64,000 bases of DNA from Sapria himalayana (taxonomy: Eukaryota > Streptophyta > Magnoliopsida > Malpighiales > Rafflesiaceae). The position numbers were made by a program, and so were the translations under genes. The stretch lies in NCBI GenBank assembly GCA_029783825.1, contig JAREIK010000751.1:707607-771606 (forward strand), in the 5' to 3' direction. The notes below the pieces were generated by a model. It had not been told where the DNA came from. It worked only from the letters and a program-made list of their open reading frames with translations, and made no database searches. How positions within the stretch are numbered: the first letter of the stretch is position 1; the number at the start of each line of letters is the position of its first letter. Shown piece after piece: positions 22,503 through 34,686 of the stretch.

Positions 22503-23128
22503 CAGAAGTGTCAACTCGACTAAGGCAACCCGAGCATGGCATGAGGCATAATATGATTTAGTCATGCTTGGAATTGCATAGTCTAATTTATAGTCATGCC
22601 TAGACCAACCTCTTGGCATCCTAGAACATGACTTGGGTCATGCCAGACCTGACTTCTTGTAATGGGAGTATGGCATGGCATGACCTTGCATTATGGCCTA
22701 AGTGGGCCAATTTTGGTATGATTGGCTAAATTGGCTATAGCCTAGTCTTGACACATGCTAAAATAGACCTAACCCAAGCTAGCCTAGAATGAACCAAGCT
22801 AGCTTATGCAAGCTAGCTTTGAATGAACCATACTAGCTTGAATTAGTGTGATTCTGCTAGGCATGACATTGGCTAGCCTGGCCTAACCCACTACTAGCCT
22901 GGCCTAACCCACTACTAGCCTGGACTAGGCCCAAGTTTATCCTAGAATGAACTAGGCTAGCCTATGCAAGCTAGCTTGGAATGAAACAGACTGGCTTGGC
23001 TAGGTGTGACTCTGTTTGGCATGACTCAACATGACCTAGTATGACTTGGTTCGACATGAGAAAAAGGCATGCCAATGGGTCATGCTGGGTTGCCTATTTT
23101 TAGAGTCTTAGCACATTATTCATGCCAA
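22503..23128. mobile_element. hAT-type MITE 2, inserted in copia 1 gag
   Basis: The left end CAGAAGTGTCAA resembles the hAT A terminus and follows AAATTTGA (22495-22502); TAATTTGA at 23129-23136 matches 7 of 8. The interior is dense in CATGCC, GGCATG and CTAGCCTGG words and includes a 25-bp tandem repeat around 22860-22925. The expected right terminus TTGACACCTCTA is not visible, so the 3' boundary is uncertain and the end may be rearranged. The split of gag and the word content support an insertion. Confidence 0.6.
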
Positions 23129-23152
23129 TAATTTGAGCACATTATTGGCATG
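23121..23152. repeat. Perfect 12-bp inverted repeat (hairpin)
   Basis: CATGCCAATAAT and ATTATTGGCATG are separated by TTGAGCAC. It straddles the right edge of MITE 2 and the resumed gag. The arms overlap the word GCACATTATT, which occurs twice here, so it probably arose during insertion or repair. Confidence 0.8.
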
Positions 23153-23480
23153 AATCACTACAAGCATATGAAAAGAAGCATAATAAGAAATAAGAGATAA
23201 ATCAATAACTTCTCATGCTGCAACTCAAAGATATGCATAAAAGTCATAGTAATAAAAGAAATCAACATGGTCGAGACAAAGGTAGAAGCCATGGATGTGG
23301 TGGAAGTTACATTCATGGATAAAGTTGAAATTACAATAATTTCAACAATAATTATGAATGAGAAATGTTGATACGTGATTGTGGAAGAAGGAATCCAAGC
23401 TAAAAATATGACAAAAGTTATGTTCAATATTATAATTGTCAAAAGTTTGGACATTATGCTTTATAATATAGAACTCCCAA
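23153..23480 (+). pseudogene. Copia 1 gag, C-terminal part with zinc knuckle
   Basis: The frame resumes as ESLQAYEKKHNKK, passes a basic glycine-rich stretch (RDKGRSHGCGGSYIHG) and reaches YYNCQKFGHYAL. The CCHC knuckle has lost its first and last Cys to Tyr (TGT to TAT) and has a stop where Glu is expected. It would have bound the element RNA. Confidence 0.75.
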
Positions 23481-23519
23481 TAATAGAATTAAAGAAAAGT
23501 ATAATTATATAAAGGATAC

Positions 23520-24800
23520 AAAAATGATGATAGAGAAACAATTCTTCTTACATGAAAAGGGATTAAGGTATAAAAAAAAATCTTGGTATATTGATAGTGG
23601 TGTAAGCAATCATGTATGTGGCAAGAAAGATATGTTCATTGAGTTAGATAAATTAGTAAATAAAAATATCTCATTTAGATATGTTTCTACAATAGTAATA
23701 AAAGGAAGAGGTAACATTCTTATCTAGTTGAAAGATGTGAGACATAAATAGATATGTTTCCACATGAAAAGTAATATCTTGAGCTTGAATTAACTGCTAG
23801 AACAAGGTTATGACATTCCAATGAATGATCAAAATCTTTCTATATAAGATGACAAGTGCAAATTCATTTCTGAAATACCAAATGTCAAAGAATAGAATGT
23901 TTGTGATCAACATACAAAATGATATTACAATATGCTTGAAATCTTAATACAAGGATACATCATTATTATGGTATTTTTTTCTTTGGACATTTAAATTTTT
24001 GAAGCATGAAGTTATTATCTAAGAATTAGATGGTAAAAGGACTGCCTTACATCACCCATCCTGATCAAATTTGCTAAGTGTGTTTAGTTAAAAAGAAATT
24101 CATTAGAAATTTTACCAAGTTGTCAGACTAAAAAGCCAAGAAGCCATTCGAGCTCATCCATGCCGATGTACATAGACCAATAAAGCAAAGTTCTTTTGAG
24201 GATAGTTATTATTTTCTTTTCTTCATTGATAATTTTCAAGAAAAATATGAGTAACCATTTTGAAGCAAAAATAATAAGTTTTTTAAGTTTTTAAGAAGTT
24301 CAAAGTTATAATGGATAAATAAAGGAGAAGAAAGATTAAAGCTATGAGATCTTCGAGGAAGAAAATTTACATCAAAGGAGTTTCAAGAGTTCTATGAAAC
24401 AAATGAAATTTGTCATTCAATGAAAGATCCAAGATTCTCCTAGAAAAATGGTATAGCATAAAGTAAGAATCAAATTATCCTCAACATACTTTGAAGTATA
24501 CTCAAAAGCAAGAAATCACCCAAGGAGTTTTGGACCGAAGTAGTGACATATGTAGTTTACTTGTCCAATCGATCTCCAACAAGAAATTTTTTATGGAAAA
24601 CACCACAAGAAAGCCCAACATCTCACACTTGAGAGGCTTTGGAGGCATAGCTCCAGCCCATGACCCAAATGATAAAAGAACAAAGTTTGATGATAAAAAA
24701 GTGTATATCATCCTCATTGACTATGAATCAAATTTGAAAGGTCATAAGATATTTAATCCAAACAACGACAAAAATTATAATGAGTCTAGATGTGGTGTTT
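23520..24800 (+). pseudogene. Copia 1 protease and integrase
   Basis: Protease motif SWYIDSGVSNHVCGKKDMF lies at about 23578-23636 (active-site D-S-G, normally D-T/S-G). The GAG-pre-integrase finger is traceable as FFFGHLNF (about 23985) and a decayed core follows. An open frame at 24491-24802 contains FFMENTTRKPNISHLRGFGG, then HDPNDKRTKFDDKK and GHKIFNPNN, the conserved C-terminal integrase region. Stops are frequent. Confidence 0.75.
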
Positions 24801-25079
24801 GATGTAGAAAAAATATAAAATTTTGGATCTCATATATATATAATTCAATCTTCTTTCATATGTGTTAAAAAATATGAGATTTTGGATCTCATATAGATGT
24901 GGTACTCAAAAAGAATGACACTAATAGAATAGCATGGAGAATCCCAACAAGAGTCAATGGTCCAACCTATTTCAAGTGGGAGTGGAAGTAAATGATCTTT
25001 GTAATACATGAGAAATCTTAAAGATCTCTATGAGGTAACCTAATGACAAGATAATCTCACATTATTTTGTTTTTTTATA

Positions 25080-25800
25080 GTGAACTATCAGGAAGCTACA
25101 AAAGAAAGAAATCAAGTCCATTATGAAGATGCCATATAGGAACTTATTTCACTTCCCAAAGAATACAAGTCGATAGGCATTACATGGGTATACAAAATAA
25201 ATTAAAATTCTAAAGGAGAGAGTGAAAGGCATAAGGCAACACTAGTTGCAAAATGATATAGTCAAAAGGCTAGAATTGACTATGATGAGATATTTGCTCC
25301 AATTCCCATGTTGGAAACTGTATGATTGATCATTTCTTTGGCAGATCAAAACAAATGAAAGAAATGTAAAATGAAAGTAAATTTTGTATTTATAAATACA
25401 ATTTGTGAAGGGGAAGTCTACATTTAGCAGCTACTAGGTTATGAAGTAAAAGATCACTAAGATAATGTACTAAAATTGAAGAAGACTTATTATGGGTTAA
25501 AACTAGTACCAAAGACATGGAATAAATGAATTGACAAATACTTTCAAATGAATAACTTCAAAAAATATCCCTAAGAGTATGTTTTATATATCAAGATCAA
25601 TAATAAACATATTTTGATCATATACCTTCACATAGATGATTTGGTATTTACTGGAAGTAACAAAAGTATATTCAATGAATTCATATAAGTGATGACCAAG
25701 CAATTTGAGATGAAAGACATGGGGCTAATGGCATACTACCTCTGAATTGAAGTTCAACAATAAGATGATGAAATCTTCATTTCACTAAAAAATTAAACAA
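25080..25800 (+). pseudogene. Copia 1 reverse transcriptase
   Basis: Fragments in changing frames follow the copia RT order. The catalytic box reads HIDDLVFTG at about 25629-25655: both aspartates remain while the usual Tyr is His. Further on AYYL-IEV and KNFKIENYK-like traces follow. It is heavily interrupted. Confidence 0.7.
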
Positions 25801-26029
25801 ATGAGATCCTAAAAACTTCAAGATAGAGAATTATAAGTCAAAATGTACACAAATGGGAAGTAGAGTCAAGCTATCCAAACATGAAGAAGATAAAAGTGTA
25901 TATCCAACATTCTTCAAAAGTTTTGTGGGACGTCTATGCTACATAACATGCATGAGGCCATAACCATATAACCTTCTTGTAGTTGGATTGATTAGTCTTT
26001 ACATGAATTCTCTAATAATGACTCATTCC

Positions 26030-26548
26030 AAAGATACAAAAAGAATTCTTTGTTATTTGATATATACTATTAACTTTAATTTGTTCTATTCAATTTCTAA
26101 TGATTACAAGCTTGATTCATATAATGATAATGATTAGGAGAGAGACAATGATAATTGAAGGAGCACTACTGGTCTTATTTTCTTCATGGGATGTATTGCT
26201 TTCACATGGATATCAAAGAAACAACTGATAGTCACATTATCCATTTGTGAAGCAGGATATATTGCTGCAACATTTTGTATTTGTCATGCAACTTGGCTTA
26301 GAAATTTATTGAATGAGATAGACTTAACACAAGAAAAGCCAAGCAAGGTTTGTGACGCCAACAAATCAGCCATTGCCTTAACAAAGAACATGGTATTCCA
26401 TGATCGAAACAAACACATTATTATTCATTATCACTATATAAAAGAGTGCATTAAAAAAATTGTGGTAGATGTTGAATATGTGAAGTCAAAAAATCAAGTT
26501 TCAAATATTTTTACCAGATATTTAATAAGAGAAGACTTCATAAAATAA
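26030..26548 (+). pseudogene. Copia 1 RNase H
   Basis: The open frame from 26186 contains FTWISKKQLIVTLSICEAGY, then LRNLLNEIDLTQEKPSK, DANKSAIALTKN and FHDRNKHIIIHYHYIKECI, then QVSNIFTRYLIREDFIK. It is the longest well-preserved copia segment in the window. The EAEY-type Glu is retained as CEAGY. It would degrade RNA in RNA-DNA hybrids. Confidence 0.88.
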
Positions 26549-26580
26549 AAGAATTTGCTAAGAGTTACATAAACAACTTT

Positions 26581-26589
26581 AAAGGGGAG
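26581..26589 (+). other. Polypurine tract of copia 1
   Basis: AAAGGGGAG stands directly before the right LTR start (CATTGGATC, decayed from TGTTGGATC). Confidence 0.85.
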
Positions 26590-26892
26590 CATTGGATCTT
26601 AATCTTAATGTGAGGCCCATACAAAATTAAAGTCTATTTCTAGAATATTCTACTCTTTTAATGACATTAATTATTATATTAATTTACATATTAATATTAG
26701 TAAATATGATTATAGATTGTGTGGTTAAGATTTGTCTAATATTATTATAAATACCTCTATCACCTATTTGTTTTATCATTAAAAGTAAAAGGAAGAATAA
26801 TAATTTTTAAAGTGTTAGTTGTAATATAATCTTTATTGTTTAGTTTCAATCAATTTTCTTTTTGATTGAGTGTTCTTTTCTTATTTCCAACA
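26590..26892 (+). repeat. Right LTR of copia 1
   Basis: It aligns with the left LTR and ends TTATTTCCAACA, the usual copia terminus. Its initial TG is decayed to CA. Confidence 0.88.
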
Positions 26893-27640
26893 GAAAGTTC
26901 GACATCATACATATTTCAAAGGTTTGGTAACATTCCAAGTCAATCTCATGATTATCTAATTTTAGTCAAGAAAATTGACCTCACTAATTAACAATCCAAT
27001 CCAATAAACTAAATTTCTTACATAAGTGATCAAAAAAAGGCATAGTTCCCTATAAATTCTTGAAGTTCTGATGTAATGGGTAATTCTAGAGCCATTATAA
27101 GATTGATAATTTTAGAAAAAATAATCATGAGTTTTGGGTAAAATTATGGAGTATTTTATCTATAAAAAAGGCATAGTCAAGAAAATTATGAAATATTTAT
27201 ATGTGTTTCTATAAATATTCCCTAACACATTTTGAAATATGAGAGAAGAGATTTTATATTTCTTAAGTGTTTGTGGATGGGCTAGGTATAGAATTTTTTT
27301 CCTTTATGGAAATTTTCTATTCAAAGAGATAGAAAGAGAATTAAAATTTAGGTTTTGAGGGTGCTAAAAGAAACCCTTTCATTTGTTCGAAAGTACTAAA
27401 CACCCTACCATGACACTAAGTGTACCACAAGTGTGTGCAAAGTGAGTAATAATGCATGATTTACATTACTTATGATTTAAAGTTTGTAGCTTGAACTATT
27501 GAAGAGTTGAGCTCTTAAGACTCTTCTAATAAGTTGTGCATCATAAGATAGAGAAATTGTTAATGCATGAAATAAAGTCTATCATAGAATATAAGAAAAT
27601 TAAGTCAGCTATTGAGGCATGAAAATTTTATAAATATGTC
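26893..27640. other. LTR-like AT-rich sequence, unclassified
   Basis: The stretch 27060-27260 (TTCTAGAGCCATTATAAGAT ... TCTATAAATATTCCCTAAC) resembles the promoter part of a copia LTR, with a TATA-like TCTATAAATA at about 27220. No partner LTR was found in the window. No coding potential. Confidence 0.35.
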
Positions 27641-28060
27641 CAACATGCCTCGCTAAACCAACATGCCTCGCTAAGCCAACATGCCTAAAAAATGATGCAT
27701 CAAGACTTGGCATGTTTGCTTATTGTCCAACATTTAAGTTGGCACCACCAAGCATAGGCATGGCATGTGTCATGTTCTCTAATGTTAACCTAGCATGGCC
27801 CATGTGAGACAACCTTGGGAGCATGATCCATGGCCCCTAGTGCCTTGTGGCTCATGCCTCATGGTTGGGCTATGGTGTGGGTGAGGTGAGGATGACCGGG
27901 CAATGGCATGGTGAAGAGGAATGTGCCTATGGATTGTATCCAGTTGGACTAGGGTGTGGGTCACGTGATTGGGTAGTAGGCTAAAGCATTTGTTATTTGA
28001 TGATAGAGCTTTATGATGAGGCTCATGGACCAAGGCCCACATACCACTCACTCTATGGTT
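27640..28060. repeat. GC-richer CATGCC segment with 18-bp repeat
   Basis: Starts with three near-copies of CCAACATGCCTCGCTAA (about 27645-27690) and continues with many GGCATG and CATGGCC words. It resembles the interior of the hAT MITEs, but no terminal TAGAGGTGTCAA or target duplication is visible. It could be a decayed MITE or part of another repeat. Confidence 0.4.
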
Positions 28061-30192
28061 TGAATATTTGTATTTGACTATTTATTATAATTTTTATTTG
28101 AGGTTTATAAATATCTTGAACATTGAATGTGTCAAACTTAGAAAAAAAAACTAAATCAACATTTCACACTAAATATCAAATGATCAAAACAAATGAAATG
28201 AAAAAAGATATTTTTTTTAATGTGGCATAAAAATAATTTTTCCGACTTTCAAATTTTATCCATCTTTAAAATGTAGAACTTGAACATCGCCAACTACATG
28301 AAGATCAAATTTTAAAAAAGTCATTGAGAAATTCATCTTTTAAGGTTTGAAGTCTCAATAGTCTCATGGATTTATTTTCTTAATCCTTCAAGCATGTCAG
28401 AACTTCAATAATTTTAGGTATAAAATTAGCATCGTATTTGTAATTATATTCACAATAATAGAAAAAATATACTTTGAGGCTACTTAATACACTAGCATGT
28501 TAGTAGATTGTGAGTTGTTTTAGATAGAATAAGAAAGGTGATTCATGTATTGTATAGCAGCTCATTATATCAAATTTATTAGGAAATAGATATGATTAAT
28601 AATCATTATCTAGATACTTTGAAAGGTCACACCTGATGAGATGGAATATCTCATCACTTTCCTAACTAATTATTAGTATATTTTCCCCTGGAGTTCAAAT
28701 GGTCATCTTAAACAATTACTTATGAAATTTAAAATATGTTAAATATTTTTCATAACCCTTAGATTCATACAAGTAGCTAAATAAACTTCAATATTTTAAA
28801 AAAATATTTTAAATTTTCATACATTGTTGAAACTCATATATATGAACAATAAATGTTGTTTATATATATTGAAGAACACATGATGCAAATATATCTATGT
28901 AATATGAGATGAATAATAGAATAATAAATGTTACTAGAATAATAAAAAACTTTATAGAAATTTTTAGATGAAAAACCTATATCCCAGTCAATAAATGGTA
29001 TTGTAATTTTATAAGTTTTACTATTTAAAATATTTGATAAAATATTTTCATATCCATACAAGATATTAACATTACTTAGGTTTGATTCCTATAATGTTGG
29101 ACATAATAATAAAACTTTCTTTTTCGTTTAACTCTACTAATTTGCATTAATTATAAAAATCTATAGTTTATATAATGAATGAATGAATTTTATGCAGGAT
29201 TGGATATATTCTAATGAGTGTGATATTAATTTTAAATGAACTTGTATTATTAAATTAATAATATAATTAATAGGTCAAATAAGAAAAATTTTTCATAGTG
29301 GTTATTCTTGAATTCTTCTTATAAATAAATATATCACAACAATAATATGTGATTATGTGAAGCATTATCAATTATAATACTAAAACATTTCTTTTAAATA
29401 TCATACTCACTAAAAATACTTGTTATAGAATAATATATAACAAGATCATGAGGAAATAATATTTGATGAAAATCTAAAATTTTATTATTTAATATAGTTT
29501 GAATCAGCATAATTGACATCACACATGATTAGTCCATATATCTTAGATATTTGATATATTACTATAATGATTTTTAAATTGGTATTTAATATTTTTTATT
29601 TTTTTAATATTTTATGATATCATTTTGAGATGTATTATAAATCCTAAAATATGAAGGTTAGATATACTTATAAATGAAAGGTTAAAATTTTAATGGTGTC
29701 CCCATACTACTCATTATTCTAGATATATTCTCTTACCAATTATTAATTGTATATAATACAATGATGGATGATAAATAAGATACAAATTTAATTATACTAA
29801 GTTAAGATTACCTAAGGTCTAGTACATAAAATTTTTTAGTATAATGTTCAACATGTCTTATAAGGAGGTATGTTCCACTACTAGTTTTATAATTATATGG
29901 ATTTGTATACTGTATATATTGGTTAAATTTTCTAGCTCTCATTTAGTATTTTTCTTATTTATTGAAGTGGGTCCATACAATAAATGTGTGTTACTATCAA
30001 CGTTAAATTTTTTACCGACAGAGTGAACACTAGAAAAGTGGGGATCTCGACATTGTAAAAATTATTAGTTATATTACATGCATCAAATTCATTCTTTTAT
30101 TATATACTTAATTATGATTCATTTTAAGTTTTAGAAGAAAAAAAAATACTTGAGTATGAGCAGAAGGAACGGAAGAAACAAATTAAAATTAT
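28061..30192. other. AT-rich region without recognisable features
   Basis: I see only short open frames rich in Ile, Tyr and Asn of the kind AT-rich DNA gives by chance, and no repeat shared with other parts of the window. Unidentified old repeat remains are likely. Confidence 0.5.
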
Positions 30193-30374
30193 TGTAATTT
30201 CCTTCTTGCTGTGTTGCATTTTCCTTCTTTTAGCCCAGGTACTTATTATGTATGATGGGAACACCAAACATGTAGTATATACTAGTTTTTTCCTTATTTA
30301 TATAGGTTAGGTTTTTCATTTCAATGTAGTGTGAGATTATAATTTTTCATTTTTATTGAGTTCATATTTCAACA
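30193..30374 (+). repeat. Left LTR of copia 2
   Basis: It shares GTTTTTTCCTTATT-ATAT, TTAG-TTTTTCATTTCA and a GAGTTCATATTT-ACA terminus with 34504-34686. The terminal CA is at 30373-30374. Confidence 0.75.
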
Positions 30375-30386
30375 TGATATCAGAGC
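30375..30386 (+). other. Primer-binding site of copia 2
   Basis: TGATATCAGAGC is one base from TGGTATCAGAGC, the initiator Met tRNA complement. Confidence 0.85.
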
Positions 30387-31180
30387 AAGGATATTTTATG
30401 ACAAAATTCATGGTGCACACCATGCAATGTGTGTACAAGTACACACAATGTCCTTGGACAAAAAACCCTAGGTACATAGTGGAGACAAGAAGATGTATAG
30501 TGAAGATGCACATTTAGAAGTGAAGGCATATAGAGTACATGCACAGTGATGCACATACTATACAATGGGGGTAAATTCTATGGTGTCAGTACACACATGT
30601 GTGCTGTATATTGGAGGCATGCACATTCATGCAATGATGAGCCAACATTGCATGCCTATTATGCCACATTGATGTGGTGTCATGGTGGTGCAAACATGGG
30701 CGTGCATTTTGGTGCAACATGAATTGTATAGGAAAAGTCTATTTAGGCAGTGTGCAACATGAACAATGATAGAAGGAATGATGACTCTTCCTCCAATGCC
30801 CCTATATAGATGCAGTGGTTGTGTGTAATCAGGTTGTGGTGTTTGAGCAATAAATTGTATCCATATTAGTGTAGTGTGTGCCAAAAACTCCACCCAACTT
30901 TTGGCATCAATCAAGGGAGTAATGATAAACTATATGGTGCCCGCATATTGATGCAAGAGATTTATTATAATGCATATAGTGTAAAAAGAATGGATACACT
31001 CAAGAGATGTGTTGGACTTCGCGTGGTACTAGTGAGAGAGCCAAAAAATGTAACTCTTAGAAGGAAGAAATTGAATCTACTCGAACTTAGTTTTAGAGGT
31101 GTTGAACTTACCCAAGTTATAAATGACATTTTGGTATTCAAAGGTTGTACAACATGCTATCAAATTTACTCAGACTAGAA
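30387..31180 (+). pseudogene. Copia 2 leader and gag region, unrecognisable
   Basis: The first 500 bases are unusually rich in GTGCA/TGCAC and CACAC words (for example 30410-30460 and 30590-30760). An open frame at 30876-31178 lies in the gag position but matches no gag family I can name. Position after the PBS is the only argument for gag. A similar GTG/CAT-rich leader occurs in the minus-strand copia 3 at about 56950-57490. Confidence 0.4.
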
Positions 31181-31549
31181 CTTCTACATGTATAACTACT
31201 GGTATCATTACACTTACTCGAGAAAAGTATTTTTAATATTTTTTTCTCATGAACTATCAACTCTAGTAAAGGTAGTTTTATAATTTTTTATTTTCTTTTA
31301 TTCACTCCGAACTATTGGGTCATAGACTTGAGAACCAACACCCTTGTTACAAGTATTTAAACTATATTTTTTTATTTTTGTTGAGTCTATATCCTTTGAT
31401 ATTATTGTGTCAAATAAGATATTTGTACATGTAATGAAACATGAAAATGTTAATGCCAGTTATGTTCTTTTTAATTTGATTTTAATTAGATATTATACTA
31501 AAAAAACTATAATATTTTTTTTTCTCCTTTTGATATTTCTATAAAAGAT

Positions 31550-32440
31550 TGGTAGACCAAGAAAATTATTTTCTTAAGGATTGAGCAAAATAAATTGTAT
31601 GTGTACCAAGTTTTTTCCACCCTCAAAAGCCCTTTAGATGCTTGGTTACATTTGACCCATTAGTTATGCATTCTTAGCTTGGATATTTATCATTGGATAA
31701 CATAAATATTATAGAACTAGGCAAGAATGGGGTAATTTCTATTGATTATCGATGAGTTAAGTTAGTTAAGAAAACATACTAGAGCATTCTACCCATCACA
31801 ACATGAGAGTATTTGTAAGGAAACATTATATTTATTTCATTCATACATTTTGAGACCTTGTATGACTACAACACATTATAAGTTGGGAAACTTTGTTATG
31901 TTTTTTGATGATAGTACTCAATATACATTATTGTTTTTCTTTAAAAAGAAACATCTTAGATTTTGACATTTTTTTTGCAAAATTTTATCAAATAGTGAAA
32001 ATATAGTGTTGGTGCAATATTAACATATTAAAAAGTGAGAATATGTTGTAATACACTTTAAAATAGTATACTAATGTTTTTTAAGAGTATCACGTGATTC
32101 ACCAGATATCATGTGCAAATATTCATACATAAAATATTGTAGCTGAAGAAAAAGAATGTATATTTTTTTAAACAATTGGAATACTTATACTACATAGAAG
32201 TATTCATAGAAATTTTTGGGGATAAGTAGTATCAACTATTATTATTTTGATTAATTTGTTCCTTATATCATTTCAAGTCTTATCTCATATCAGTTTATTT
32301 TGAAAAGAAACTATTTTATCTCTCACCCAATATTTTTGAGTTTTTATTATTTGTTTAGGTTCTCTCCTAATAGAGAAATGATGGTTGCACAAGCTATCAA
32401 GTATGTATTTATTGGATACTCCAATATTTAGAAGGAGTAT
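31550..32440 (+). pseudogene. Copia 2 integrase
   Basis: Traceable pieces include a decayed GAG-pre-integrase region (around 31600-31700), a stretch reading HERVCKETLYLFHSDI across frames (about 31800-31850), and FVMFFDDSTQYTLLFFFKKK (about 31890-31950), which fits the copia integrase core. KYVFIGYSN at about 32400 marks the end of integrase. Many stops. Confidence 0.6.
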
Positions 32441-33700
32441 AAGATTTATTTACAAGAAATTAGAAATATTATTATGAGTGTGGATGTGATAGGATCTTTA
32501 CATACCAAATTGATAGGATCTTTATCATATCCAATTGATATCCTTCATAGAGTGACAACTAAACTCATCCTTATACTAATTACTACCACCATGATTTCTC
32601 TTGAGAAAAATATTGGGACATCTAGTACCTCATTAGATCAATATTTTGTTAAGACTCCTTGTTGTATGAACAAGGAGAAATCTTTAAGTAAGAGTGTCTT
32701 GCAAGATCCAATGTGTGAGTCTCTATAGGTTGAAATTAAGGTTTAGAAACTTGATAATCTCAATCTAAATATATATATTAGATATATAGATCAATAATAT
32801 TTCCCAGTAGACTCATTTACTATGCTTACCAAACTAGTTCAAAGTGTTGACTTGGTATTTCTAATTGCTTTATGGAAGAAACGAATGATATGTTTTATTC
32901 AGCACCCTCTATCATTTGTGCTTTTTACTCATATTTTATGATTACATATTCTAGTTTTTTGTCTTTTTTGGATAGTTTCAAGATCCCATATACTCTTTTC
33001 AAGGAACATAGACATTTAGTATGATGGTATGTTATATTGGATGAACTAAATACAATAATATCTAAAAATACATGAAATCTTATTTCAAAGCCTCTAAGTA
33101 GGTTTGTAGTGAGCTGTAAGTGGATGTTAATGATAAATATTAAAGCTAAAGAGAATGAAGATCATCTTAAGGCTAGGTTGGTATCAAAAAGAAATTTACA
33201 TTGACTTATGATGTATATTATTGATATATTTCTTTTTAGTGACCAAGAAGAGCATTATCATTTTATTATACATGTTGATGTTGCTCATAGTTAGACTGCT
33301 TATCAATTATATGTGAGAATTATATTTCTACATTATGATCTTGAGGAGAATATATTCATGTAGTAGCTACCCATATTTATTAACTCAATGAGTTTGAGTA
33401 TGATTAGTGGATTATGTAAGACTATGGCTCAAAGTAATCTCTTAGGGCATGGTTTAATTTTTTGTCTTTAATAGTTACTAATTTTTATCTTAGGAAACAT
33501 ATATCAGATTATTCTTATTTTAATGATGTGGATTAAAGAGATAATATGCAAAGTTAATAACACATATCGATGACATTCTTATTGTTAGTGATGATCAATT
33601 GGGTAAATCTAAATCGAAGCTATTTTTATAATTTGAATTAAAGATAAAAGATTTGGAGCATCTTAGATACTTTCTAGATATTGAAGTTGTTTATTCATGA
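32441..33700 (+). pseudogene. Copia 2 linker and reverse transcriptase
   Basis: The linker gives an open frame at 32474-32728 (MSVDVIGSLHTKLIGSL). RT follows with SCKWMLMINIKAKENEDHLK, ARLVSKRN and IIHVDVAHS. The catalytic box HIDDILIVSDD lies at about 33561-33595, with both Asp residues intact, then HLRYFLDIEV-like remains. The frame is interrupted many times. Confidence 0.7.
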
Positions 33701-33949
33701 TGTACCATTTTTCTTTCATAAAGGAGGCATGTACTAGATATTTTATTTGAGCTTCACATGTTTTAATGTGTATCAGTCAACTCATCACTCAATTTGAGTA
33801 TAGGCTTGTCCACAAATACTAATACTTTAGTTTATTTTTTAGGTATAAGAGAATAATAAAAAATTTTAACTATCTAAAAATTAATAGACTAAATGTCACC
33901 TATAATATTTGTATAGTTAATTATTTTTCAGATTATCAGAGACATATTT

Positions 33950-34180
33950 ATATTGATATAGTTTTTTAAATTCTTAAATATGTGAAGAGTTGTCTAGGAG
34001 ATGTGATTTTTTTAGAAATCATGTGAATAGCCAAGCAGAGATTTACTCAATTTGTAGTGGGGCTCATGTGGTTATGGAGATGAAATTTACCATTGAGTTT
34101 TATACTTTTCTTAAATATAATTTTATCTCACAGATAAGTAAGTGATATACTATTATTTATATATCATGTACAAAGATGTA
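33950..34180 (+). pseudogene. Copia 2 RNase H fragment
   Basis: KILKYVKSCLGDVIFLEIM leads into a decayed RNase H (traces around IAKQRFTQF and LPLSF), in the expected position before the right LTR. Confidence 0.5.
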
Positions 34181-34503
34181 CAAAGATGTGACAATGAGCT
34201 TTACTGGTTTAGTTCCTTTATTAGGAACTTCACTTATCAGTCTCAAGGCCAATGACACTCTAGTATGATATCCATACATATTGGCATATTGCTTCTATTT
34301 TAGTATTTCATAAGTAGAAAAAGTAAATTAAGATTGATTGTCATTTCATATGAGAGAAAATTTAGAATTATTATATTGCTATAATCTATGTACCCATAAT
34401 GAGAATTTAATAAATCTTCATGAATATGTTTAGGAGATCACATATATCTTTTCTTTCCCCTAAGTTATGTGTTTGTGATACATATGCATCAGTTTCATAG
34501 AAA

Positions 34504-34686
34504 TGTAACAATTTTCTTGTTGTGTTAGAATTTATTTCTTTTATTTTTATTTATTTTTTTATGGGAACCCTCAATATGTGGGTTGCCCTTGTAGTTTTTT
34601 TCCTTATTCATATATGTTAGATTTTTCATTTCATTTTATTGTGAGGGTATCATTTTTTATATTTGTAGTGAGTTTATATTTCGACA
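34504..34686 (+). repeat. Right LTR of copia 2
   Basis: It matches the left LTR in length and landmarks and ends TATTTCGACA. No convincing polypurine tract precedes it; TTTAGGAGA at about 34430 is the nearest purine run. Confidence 0.7.

Larger units (their letters stand above)
21492..26892 (+). mobile_element. Ty1/copia element 1, full length, defective
   Basis: A 5401-bp element with 296- and 303-bp LTRs and imperfect 5-bp target duplications AAAAG (21487-21491) and GAAAG (26893-26897). Its order is LTR, PBS, gag, protease, integrase, RT, RNase H, PPT, LTR; integrase before RT identifies copia. The gag is split by a CATGCC-rich element of about 626 bp, and all frames carry stops. Confidence 0.9.
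30193..34686 (+). mobile_element. Ty1/copia element 2, short LTRs, defective
   Basis: About 4494 bp between 182- and 183-bp LTRs (30193-30374 and 34504-34686). The PBS follows the left LTR. Integrase, RT and RNase H relics appear in copia order. Boundaries rest on LTR alignment; no clear target duplication was found (ATTAT versus AAAAT), so the outer ends may be off by some bases. The short LTRs and compact size resemble the Ale/Retrofit type, which I infer only. Confidence 0.75.

Noticed and set aside
30627..30914. Minus-strand 95-codon open frame
   Set aside because: Falls in the low-complexity leader of copia 2 and shows no recognisable domain; repeated GTGCA words explain the lack of stops.
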